Under the pieces are notes generated by a model, which saw only the letters and a program-made list of their open reading frames with translations, did not search any database and was not told the DNA's origin. Positions 7,285-13,661 of a stretch of DNA of 64,000 nt are shown one piece after another (the stretch's first letter is position 1; the number at the start of each line of letters is the position of its first letter). This DNA is from Xiheimicrobium sp033763395 (GTDB lineage: Bacteria; Myxococcota; Myxococcia; Myxococcales; Myxococcaceae): positions 48,919 through 112,918 of the forward strand of contig JANRKQ010000093.1 of the NCBI GenBank assembly GCA_033763395.1, given 5' to 3'. The translations under genes and the position numbers were made by a program.

Positions 7285-9741
7285 TCACATGCGAATGCGC
7301 TTCGACTCGGGGTCGTAGAACGGCTTGAGCGACACCTTCGCGGGGACGAGGCGGTTGCCGACGACGACCTCCCACGTGCCGGAGCCGAGGAAGTCGGGCG
7401 TCACGGCCTGCCCGGGCTCGACCATCGCCAGGGCAACGGCGCCACCGACGGTGTGCCCGTACGACGCGGAGCGCACGACGCCGACGTTCTTCCCATCACG
7501 GCGCAGCACCTCACCGTGGAAGAGGTACACGTTCGGCACCTCGAGCTTCACCGAGACGAGGCGCTTGTGGAGCGGGCCGGCCTCCTTCTGCCGCACCACG
7601 TGCTCCTTGCCGAGGAAGCCGCCGGGCTTCTTCAGGTCGACCGCGAAGCCCAGGCCCACCTCGAGCACGGTGTCGGTGTTGTCGATGTCGTGGCCGTAGT
7701 CGCGGTAGCCCTTCTCCATGCGCAGGCTGGCGAGGGCTTTGAGGCCCGCGTGCTTAAGGCCGAGGGACTTCCCGGCCTCAGCGAGCCGCTCGTAGACGTG
7801 CGCGGCCTGCTCGGTGGGCACGTAGAGCTCGTAGCCGAGCTCGCCGAGGTAGGTGATGCGCAGGCAGAGCGCGCGGGCGAAGCCGATGTCGATCTCCTTG
7901 GCGGCGCGGAAGGGGAACGCGTCGTTCGAGAGGTCGCAGGTGGTGACGGCCTGGAGCAGCTCCCGGGAGCGCGGCCCCTGCACGTTGATCTGCCCAAAGC
8001 CCGAGGTGACGTCGGTGACGAAGCAGTGCGCGCCGTCGGGCGTGTTGCGCTTCATCCACGTCTCGGCGTGGCGATGCGCCGTGTCGGAGGCGACGACGAG
8101 GTACTCCTCGTCATCGAGCTTGGTGACGGTGAGGTCGGCCTCGACGGTGCCGAAGCGGTTGAGCCACTGCGTGTAGGTGACGCGGCCGGACTGCGCGTCG
8201 ACGTCGTTGGCCGAGATGAAGTTGAGCAGCTTCCCCGCGTCGCGGCCCTGCACGCGGAACTTGGCCATGAACGACATGTCCATCAGGACCACGCCTTCGC
8301 GGGTGGCGCGGTGCTCGGCTTCCCAGTTCGGGAACCAGGTCGGCGTCTCGAAGCTCAACGGGCCGGCGTCGGGCCTGGAGCTATCGGGCGTGTACCAATC
8401 GGCGCCTTCCCAGCCGCTGACGTCCTTGAAGTACGCGCCGCGGGCCTCGAGCTGCGCGTGAATCGGAGAGCGCTTGGCGCCGCGCGCAGTCTTCATCGAG
8501 CGGTAGGGGTAGTGGCACTGGTAGACCATGCCGAGGGACTCCACCGTGCGCGTGCGGCGGTACTCGGGGTTCGACTGGTAGGTGTGGAGCCGGTCGATGT
8601 TGAAGCCGGTGATGTCGACGTCGGGCTGGCCGGTGGCGATCCAGTGGGCGAGCACGCGGCCCAGGCCACCGCCGGTGAGAATGCCGATGGAGTTGAGGCC
8701 GGCGGCGACGAAGTAGTTCTTGAGCTCGGGCGCCTCGCCGACGATGGGCGAGAGGTCGGGCGTGAAGCTCTCGGGGCCGCAGAAGAACTTCTTCACGCCG
8801 ACCTCCATCGAGATGGGCACGCGCGACATGGCGGTCTCGAGGTACGGCGCCATGCGGTCCCAGTCGGGAGCAATTTCGCCGAACGAAAAGTCGGCCGGCA
8901 CGCCTTCGACCTTCCACGGCGCGCAGACGGGCTCGAAGAGGCCGATCATCAGCCCGCCGACCTCTTCGCGGTAGTAGCCGTGGCAGCGCGGGTCTTCGAT
9001 GACGGGCCAGTCGGACTTGAGGCCGGGGATGTCTTCGGTGATGAGGTAGTAGTGCTCGGCGGACTGGAGCGGCACGTTGATGCCGTTCTGCGCGGCGAGC
9101 TGGCGGGCCCACATGCCGGCGCAGTTCACGACGGTCTCGCAGGCGATGTGGCCGTGCGAGGTGTCGACGCCGGTGACGACGCCGCGCTTCGAGGTGACGC
9201 GCAGGGCCGAGACGCCTTCGAGGAGCTTCGCGCCTTTGAGCCGCGCGCCCTTGCCGAGCGCCATGGTGGTGTCGACGGGGTTCGTGCGGCCGTCGCCCTT
9301 CACGTAGAAGCCGGCGAGCACGTCGTCGACGCGGGCGAGGGGGAAGAGCTCCTTCACCTGCGAGGGGCTGATCTCCTGCACGTCGATGCCCTTGAAGCGG
9401 TTGAAGGCCGAGACGCGGCGGTACTCCTCGAGGCGGTCTTTGTCCGAGGCGAGCTCGATGAAGCCGACGGGCTTGAAGCCGGTGTCCTGGCCGGTCTCGG
9501 CTTCGAGGCGCGAGTAGAGGTCGCGGGTGTACTTGCGCATCTCGGTGGAGGTGTCCGAGAGCGAGCCGAAAGTGACCATGAGGCCGGCGGCGTGCCAGGT
9601 GGTGCCGGAGGTGAGCCGGTCGCGCTCGAGGAGCACGCAGTCGATGCCAAGGTGGGCGAGGTGGTAGGCGACCGAGGTGCCGATGATGCCGCCGCCGATG
9701 ATGACGACGCGCACGTGAGTGGGGACGACGGGAGTGCTCAT
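7285..9741 (-). CDS. dimethylglycine/sarcosine dehydrogenase-family flavoprotein (DAO + GcvT domains)
   Basis: 818 residues, the usual length for DMGDH/sarcosine dehydrogenase/PDPR-type enzymes. The N-terminal Rossmann motif is IIGGGIIGTS (glycines at 16, 18 and 21). TSGTTWHAAGL contains His50 at the position where FAD is covalently attached in mammalian DMGDH. The DAO domain runs to about residue 380 (GILTGGGLGRVLAHW), followed by the FAO_M-like region and a C-terminal aminomethyltransferase (GcvT) half from about residue 430 that would take the released one-carbon unit on tetrahydrofolate (QGPRSRELLQ, GYELYVP, KEHVVRQKE). The likely reaction is oxidative N-demethylation of an N-methylated glycine; the exact substrate cannot be decided here. 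An AAGGGG-like stretch lies about 15 bases before the ATG. I saw no glycine-riboswitch consensus upstream. Confidence 0.92.
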   Translation of the reverse strand: MSTPVVPTHVRVVIIGGGIIGTSVAYHLAHLGIDCVLLERDRLTSGTTWHAAGLMVTFGSLSDTSTEMRKYTRDLYSRLEAETGQDTGFKPVGFIELASDKDRLEEYRRVSAFNRFKGIDVQEISPSQVKELFPLARVDDVLAGFYVKGDGRTNPVDTTMALGKGARLKGAKLLEGVSALRVTSKRGVVTGVDTSHGHIACETVVNCAGMWARQLAAQNGINVPLQSAEHYYLITEDIPGLKSDWPVIEDPRCHGYYREEVGGLMIGLFEPVCAPWKVEGVPADFSFGEIAPDWDRMAPYLETAMSRVPISMEVGVKKFFCGPESFTPDLSPIVGEAPELKNYFVAAGLNSIGILTGGGLGRVLAHWIATGQPDVDITGFNIDRLHTYQSNPEYRRTRTVESLGMVYQCHYPYRSMKTARGAKRSPIHAQLEARGAYFKDVSGWEGADWYTPDSSRPDAGPLSFETPTWFPNWEAEHRATREGVVLMDMSFMAKFRVQGRDAGKLLNFISANDVDAQSGRVTYTQWLNRFGTVEADLTVTKLDDEEYLVVASDTAHRHAETWMKRNTPDGAHCFVTDVTSGFGQINVQGPRSRELLQAVTTCDLSNDAFPFRAAKEIDIGFARALCLRITYLGELGYELYVPTEQAAHVYERLAEAGKSLGLKHAGLKALASLRMEKGYRDYGHDIDNTDTVLEVGLGFAVDLKKPGGFLGKEHVVRQKEAGPLHKRLVSVKLEVPNVYLFHGEVLRRDGKNVGVVRSASYGHTVGGAVALAMVEPGQAVTPDFLGSGTWEVVVGNRLVPAKVSLKPFYDPESKRIRM

Positions 9742-10436
9742 GGGGGAGCGCCCCTTAGTCGCGTTCGTCCCGAGGGGGAACGAGGGGCCCGGGGCTTTGA
9801 CGCGACGGGCTCAAGATGGGGCTGAGGCTCGGCTGGTACGCGATGCACGCCTCCCAGCACATCGAAAATGGTCGTGGTTCGAAACTGACGCGGGAACGGA
9901 GATCAGGCGAACTCGGTCGTTCCGTTCGTGCGGGCCCGGCCCAAGAACATGGGCCGACTCATCAAGAACGAGTCCTGTCAGTCGCAACACAGGATCGACA
10001 TCGAAACGGAACAATTCGTATAATTCACCTCACCTGCACTGGCAACATGCAAGCGTATGCGATTCGCGACCGACACAGTCAAAGCGGTACAGTCATTAAC
10101 CTCACCATCACCCGCCTGCGTTACGGTCATTGACGAGAACGCCCAGCCAGGTGGATTCGGGAAGAGCAGAACCGAGCGTCACCGAGCGTTTCGCCTCGGC
10201 AATTGAGCACATGTGAGCGGTTGTACTGGAACATGCCTGTTCGCACAGGATGAGGCCAGGACTCGAAAACGTCACGGACCGGAAGGGGTGGTGTGGCAGC
10301 GACGACGACCGATCTCGCTGAGCTGCACTCCCTCGTGCCATGTCCGCCCCCTGACCCACAGCAGTCAGTCAGAACACGAACGCAGTTCCAATACGTGGAA
10401 TTACGGAGCCCAGGCACTGCCCTGCGAGGGGCGTCG
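9742..10436. other. gene-free spacer of lower GC
   Basis: About 700 bases with clearly lower GC than the flanks and no reading frame of coding character on either strand. I found no tRNA cloverleaf, rRNA, riboswitch consensus or insertion-sequence ends. It contains an 8-base palindrome CACATGTG at 10208-10215 and a repeated CACCGAGCG-like motif near 10175, both of unknown meaning. It borders the nucleotidyltransferase remnants and may be decayed foreign DNA. Confidence 0.5.
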
Positions 10437-10727
10437 TCATCGCCAGTATCGCGCGAGGCGTTGCTTCGCCTCGGTACCGTAAAGCCGTTCGACGATGGCG
10501 TCCTTCACCTCGGCCTCCGAGACGTTGCCGAGCCGGGACCGAACACCTGCCTCGACCATCTGGCGCACTCGTCGAGTCGCCGCGCTCACGATGCGAAGGC
10601 GCTCCTCAGGTGTCAGGCGACGGAGCAGCTCGAAGTACCGCTCCGAGCAGGGCCAATTCCCCTCGGCGTCAAGACGCCCACGCCGCAAACCCTCTTTCGT
10701 GCGACCAAAGTGAGCGTCGGAAGCCAT
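10437..10727 (-). CDS. hypothetical 96-aa protein, nucleotidyltransferase-associated type
   Basis: 96 residues from the ATG at 10727. It is helical and charged, with FELLRRLTPEERLRIVSAA, a run of Arg/Val (TRRVRQMVEAGVRSR) and a C-terminal VERLYGTEAKQRLARYW. This pattern recalls small uncharacterised proteins (LTPEERL ... RLYG) that accompany nucleotidyltransferase genes in myxobacteria and other bacteria; the recall is from memory, not a search. No signal or membrane segment. Its start codon abuts, head to head, the surviving fragment of a nucleotidyltransferase on the other strand, so the locus looks rearranged. It may be intact but orphaned. Confidence 0.65.
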   Translation of the reverse strand: MASDAHFGRTKEGLRRGRLDAEGNWPCSERYFELLRRLTPEERLRIVSAATRRVRQMVEAGVRSRLGNVSEAEVKDAIVERLYGTEAKQRLARYWR

Positions 10728-10922
10728 GTCACGACCGACGTTCTCGAAGTCTCTGAGAGCTACGCGCCTGCCTGGGCGCTCCGCGAAGTCATCGAGTGGA
10801 GAGGACGACGCTTGTCTCTGCTCTCGAGATCGGGCCTGATCGCCATCAACCGCCTCTCAACGCGCGCAAAGGACCTTGCCGATGTCATCACCCTCGAACG
10901 ACCCGGCGACGACGAAGCCTGA
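10728..10922 (+). pseudogene. C-terminal remnant of a nucleotidyltransferase-like protein
   Basis: About 64 codons in one frame ending at TGA 10920-10922 read as the C-terminus of a nucleotidyltransferase of the AbiEii/MNT-like type: a strand-rich stretch (DVLEVSESYAPAW, REVIEWRGRRLSLLSRSG) followed by the helix LIAINRLSTRAKDLADV, which in that family closes the protein as VVSREGLIAMKRLAGRPQDLADI. No plausible start or catalytic Gly-Ser...Asp-x-Asp segment precedes it; upstream lies the opposite-strand 96-aa gene. I therefore read it as a truncated remnant. The family call comes from remembered pattern similarity. Confidence 0.5.
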
Positions 10923-11040
10923 CGTCGACATGTCACCCGAGGCGGTCGAGCGGCGGCTACAGGAAGTCGTGGCCCTCAACCGCCTCTGCGCGTCGCTGAT
11001 GGACGCCGGCCGCGCCGCCGGGCTCCACACCCGCACGTAG
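10882..11040 (+). CDS. hypothetical 52-aa protein overlapping the nucleotidyltransferase remnant
   Basis: Short frame from ATG 10882 to TAG 11038-11040, overlapping the end of the nucleotidyltransferase remnant by 41 bases in another frame. The product has a disordered N-terminus and an amphipathic helix (SPEAVERRLQEVVALNRLC) of the type seen in small partner proteins encoded directly after such nucleotidyltransferases, often with coupled start codons. With its partner truncated, the gene may be non-functional. Too short for certainty. Confidence 0.45.
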   Translation: MSSPSNDPATTKPDVDMSPEAVERRLQEVVALNRLCASLMDAGRAAGLHTRT

Positions 11041-11090
11041 GACAGCGTCGTCACGCCTGCCCGCTGAACTGCCCGAAACCTCTGGCCCGC

Positions 11091-11120
11091 TTGCGCGCCT
11101 GAAACGACCTCTGGTACCTT
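11091..11120 (+). promoter_or_regulatory. candidate promoter of the trp leader / trpB2 unit
   Basis: A -35-like TTGCGC (11091-11096) is followed after 18 bases by TACCTT (11115-11120), which is preceded by TGG (11112-11114) as an extended -10. Transcription would start near 11127-11128, at the GTG of the leader peptide, predicting a leaderless transcript and explaining the lack of a Shine-Dalgarno sequence there. The individual hexamers are weak; position is the main support. Confidence 0.45.
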
Positions 11121-11127
11121 TTCACCC

Positions 11128-11217
11128 GTGCACGCACTCGCGCACAACCTGGGTTGGTGGCGCTGGCGCCTTCCGGACGGACTTCGGACGGCACTGGTGA
11201 CTGCTCCCAGGCCCTGA
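11128..11217 (+). CDS. trp operon-type leader peptide (29 aa)
   Basis: GTG-initiated 29-codon frame ending with TGA 11215-11217. Codons 10, 11 and 13 are TGG, giving Gly-Trp-Trp-Arg-Trp-Arg at 11152-11169: three tryptophans in four codons just before a set of competing inverted repeats. It lies 103 bases upstream of a tryptophan synthase beta gene. This is the arrangement of a ribosome-mediated attenuator: charged tRNA-Trp shortage would stall translation at the Trp codons. No Shine-Dalgarno precedes the GTG; translation is probably leaderless, as reported for some alpha-proteobacterial trp leaders. The peptide itself need have no function. Confidence 0.75.
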   Translation: MHALAHNLGWWRWRLPDGLRTALVTAPRP

Positions 11218-11225
11218 ACCGAAGC

Positions 11226-11249
11226 CCCGTCCTCCCTCGCGTGGACGGG
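11226..11249 (+). terminator. trp attenuator terminator hairpin
   Basis: Perfect 7-bp stem CCCGTCC (11226-11232) / GGACGGG (11243-11249) with a 10-base loop, followed by a T-rich tract (TTCGTCGTTCT). Two further GGACGG copies lie upstream (11175-11180 and 11186-11191), inside the leader-peptide reading frame after the Trp codons. Each can pair fully with CCGTCC (11227-11232), forming a mutually exclusive antiterminator. The hairpin starts 9 bases after the leader stop codon. Confidence 0.72.
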
Positions 11250-11319
11250 TTCGTCGTTCTGCAGTGCTCCGTCGACGCGTGGGTTTCCAACCAAAACCAC
11301 ACACGCACCGGAGCCATTC

Positions 11320-12684
11320 ATGTCATCCCCCAAGACCCGCTTCCTCCTCGACGAAGAGAACGCCCCCCGCAGCTATTACAACCTGCTCGCCGACCTGAAG
11401 ACGCCGCCCCCGCCGCCGCTGCACCCGGGCACGATGAAGCCCATCGGCCCCGACGACCTCGCGCCGCTCTTCCCGAAGGCCCTCATCCAGCAAGAGGTCT
11501 CGACCGAGCGCGACATCGAGATCCCCGAGGCCGTGCGCGAGGTGTACCGGCTGTACCGCCCTTCGCCGCTCGTCCGCGCCCGGGCGCTGGAGAAGGCGCT
11601 CGGCACACCCGCGAAGCTGTACTTCAAATACGAGGGTGTCTCGCCGACGGGCTCGCACAAACCCAACACCGCCATCGCGCAGGCGTACTTCAACGCCCTC
11701 GAGGGCACGAAGCGGCTCACCACCGAGACCGGCGCCGGCCAGTGGGGCTCGAGCCTCGCGTTCGCCGGCCAGCACTTCGGCCTCGAGGTCGAGGTCTTCA
11801 TGGTGCGCGTCAGCTACGACCAGAAGCCCTACCGCCGCGCGCTCATGGAGACCTTCGGCGCCACCTGCATTCCGTCTCCGTCGCCGCGCACGTCGTTCGG
11901 CCGCCAGGTGCTCGAGCGCGACCCGAAGTCACCCGGCTCGCTCGGCATCGCAATCTCCGAGGCCGTCGAGGCGGTGAGTCAGAAGCCAGGCTCGCGCTAC
12001 GCGCTCGGCAGCGTGCTCAACCACGTGCTGCTGCACCAGACGGTGGTGGGCCTCGAGACGATGAAGCAGCTCGAGCTCGCCGGTGACGCGCCCGACATTC
12101 TCGTCGGCTGCACCGGCGGCGGGAGCAACTTCGGCGGCTTCGTCTTCCCCTTCCTCGGCCACCAGCTCCGTGGCGGTCGAAACGTCCGCATCGTCGCGGT
12201 CGAGCCCGCGGCCTGCCCCAGCCTCACGAAGGGCCGCTACGCCTACGACTTCGGTGACACCGGCCGCATGACGCCGCTGGTGAAGATGCACACGCTGGGC
12301 GCCGACTTCCTCCCTGCGCCGTTCCATGCCGGAGGCCTGCGCTACCACGGCATGTCACCGCTGGTGTCGCACGTGAAGGAGCTCGGGCTCATCGAGGCGC
12401 GCGCGTACGACCAGCTCCCGTGCTTCGCCGCGGCGGTGCAGTTCGCGCGCACCGAGGGCATCGTGCCCGCCCCCGAAGCCAGCCACGCGGTGAAGGGCGC
12501 TATCGACCTCGCGCTCGAGTGCAAGGAGCGTGGAGAGGCGAAGACCATCGTCTTCAACCTCTGCGGCCATGGCCACTTCGACATGCAGGCCTACGCCGAT
12601 TACTTCGCGGGCAAGCTGCAGGAGAGCACGCTCGACCCGAAGGCGCTCGAGACGAGCCTGAGCGCGCTGCCGACGGTGCGGTGA
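11320..12684 (+). CDS. trpB: tryptophan synthase beta chain-like protein (TrpB2 type)
   Basis: 454 residues, the length of the TrpB2 group rather than the roughly 400-residue TrpB1. It carries the long N-terminal extension typical of TrpB2 (RSYYNLLADL, PLHPGTMKPI, RPSPLVRARALE), the PLP-binding lysine in TGSHKPN (Lys114), TETGAGQWG, and the phosphate-binding loop GCTGGGSNFGG. The enzyme condenses indole with serine to tryptophan, or acts as a serine deaminase or indole salvage enzyme. No trpA is adjacent, which fits a stand-alone TrpB2. A GGAG ribosome site lies 7 bases before the ATG. Expression is probably controlled by the upstream Trp-codon attenuator, which supports a true role in tryptophan supply. 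Confidence 0.95.
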   Translation: MSSPKTRFLLDEENAPRSYYNLLADLKTPPPPPLHPGTMKPIGPDDLAPLFPKALIQQEVSTERDIEIPEAVREVYRLYRPSPLVRARALEKALGTPAKLYFKYEGVSPTGSHKPNTAIAQAYFNALEGTKRLTTETGAGQWGSSLAFAGQHFGLEVEVFMVRVSYDQKPYRRALMETFGATCIPSPSPRTSFGRQVLERDPKSPGSLGIAISEAVEAVSQKPGSRYALGSVLNHVLLHQTVVGLETMKQLELAGDAPDILVGCTGGGSNFGGFVFPFLGHQLRGGRNVRIVAVEPAACPSLTKGRYAYDFGDTGRMTPLVKMHTLGADFLPAPFHAGGLRYHGMSPLVSHVKELGLIEARAYDQLPCFAAAVQFARTEGIVPAPEASHAVKGAIDLALECKERGEAKTIVFNLCGHGHFDMQAYADYFAGKLQESTLDPKALETSLSALPTVR

Positions 12685-12697
12685 AGGCGAGCGCGGC

Positions 12698-12729
12698 GGC
12701 TCCAGGTCACCAGCGCTCGACCTGGAGCC
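12698..12729 (+). terminator. terminator-like hairpin after trpB
   Basis: Perfect 11-bp inverted repeat GGCTCCAGGTC / GACCTGGAGCC with a 10-base loop, beginning 14 bases after the trpB stop. No T-run follows, so it is either an imperfect intrinsic terminator or a 3'-end stabilising hairpin. Confidence 0.6.
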
Positions 12730-12827
12730 CGTCGACTCACCACGCACGAGCCTTCGGGAGCGAGCGGGTGACCCGGGGCCTGGACCACGTCGCCTCCCTT
12801 CAGGTGGGCGGCCTGACGACGGGTGTC

Positions 12828-13076
12828 TCAACCGCAGCGCGCCGTCCGTCTCGTACAGTCCGACGGGTCCGGGTTCGACAGGTTCGCGCACTTCTCGACG
12901 GCCGCCTGGTTCGGGCAGTCGTAGCTGGTGCTGTTGATGCTGCAGCAGAACGACGTCGACGACGAACTCGACCCGCCGCCAGTGCCCGACGAGCCGCCGC
13001 CGGTGCCGCTCGGCTCCGGACCGACTCCACACGCGACGCTGAACACGGCGATACCCACGGCGATGACTCGAAGCAC
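12828..13076 (-). CDS. small Cys-rich lipoprotein
   Basis: 82 residues from GTG 13076, with AGGGAG placed 5 bases upstream as ribosome site. A lipoprotein signal peptide (VLRVIAVGIAVFSVACG, lipobox SVAC) is followed by a Gly/Ser/Thr linker made of two SGTGGGS copies. The 40-residue C-terminal domain carries six cysteines after the linker (FCCSINSTSYDCPN, EKCANLSNPDPSDC), suggesting a small disulfide-stabilised surface domain. No family recognised. It is divergently oriented to the FG-GAP gene. Confidence 0.7.
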   Translation of the reverse strand: MLRVIAVGIAVFSVACGVGPEPSGTGGGSSGTGGGSSSSSTSFCCSINSTSYDCPNQAAVEKCANLSNPDPSDCTRRTARCG

Positions 13077-13196
13077 GATGACTCCCTGGTTGGGGGCGAA
13101 AAGCCCGCTGTGGGAGAAACGAAAAAGCGCCGCGCGGTGTGTCAGGCCACCCGGGTTGTCCACCAGGTCCAGCGCTGACATGCGAAAGTCGAGGCG

Positions 13197-13661
13197 ATGG
13201 TCGATGCCCGGCTCCTGCTCGCAGGCCTGCTCGCGTCTCAGGCGTGGGCAGCACCGACCTTCCGCCGTGATGACGACGCGGGGTTTCGGCTGCGAGGCCA
13301 GAAGCTCGCAGGCCTTGGAGCCGCCGATCTCGATGGCGACGGGTGCCCCGAGGTCATCGGCCTGTCGATACAATTCGCGTTCGACGGGGGCCCGGGCACC
13401 CGGGTGCTGCGCTCGACCTGTGGGGCACCGGCCCAATTCACCGACGTCACCACCAGCCGGGCTCCCGATTTCCCCTTCTCGCTGACCGAGCGGTCGCTCG
13501 CGATGGGGGACCTCGATGGAGACGGCTGGACCGACATCGTCCGCACCGGGAACCGCTCGCTCTACGTCGACCGCAACGAAGGCCCCGGCGGCCCGACGCC
13601 TTTTCGGTTCAGCCCGTTCCCGGGGTTTCCCTTCGTCGCCGACGGTGGCACCCGACCATGA
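13197..13661 (+). pseudogene. FG-GAP/VCBS-repeat surface protein, N-terminal part (frameshifted)
   Basis: Starts with a signal peptide (MVDARLLLAGLLASQAWA) and carries calcium-loop FG-GAP repeats (AADLDGDGCPEVIGL, MGDLDGDGWTDIV). The frame ends at TGA 13659-13661 just after FPFVADGG, in the middle of the repeat series. The series continues at once in another frame (13658-15238) with LLDAEADGDLDVLID. One missing base around 13650-13657 would restore a single protein of about 680 residues. It is either a recent inactivating mutation or an error in the sequence. Confidence 0.7.

Noticed and set aside
7276..9825. 849-codon plus-strand frame opposite the flavoenzyme
   Set aside because: Mirror of the GC3-biased minus-strand gene; no motif, and the minus strand has full DAO/GcvT signatures.
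9876..9883. GGTTCGAA resembling a tRNA T-loop
   Set aside because: No acceptor, D or anticodon stems can be arranged around it.
9742..9900. Possible glycine riboswitch before the dimethylglycine dehydrogenase-like gene
   Set aside because: The conserved glycine-aptamer core segments were not found on the minus strand.
10857..11333. 158-codon minus-strand frame across the trp leader region
   Set aside because: No family-like pattern; it covers the leader peptide and terminator, which explain the sequence better.
13650..13661. Programmed frameshift in the FG-GAP gene
   Set aside because: No slippery heptamer, and surface proteins of this kind are normally single-frame; mutation or sequence error is simpler.
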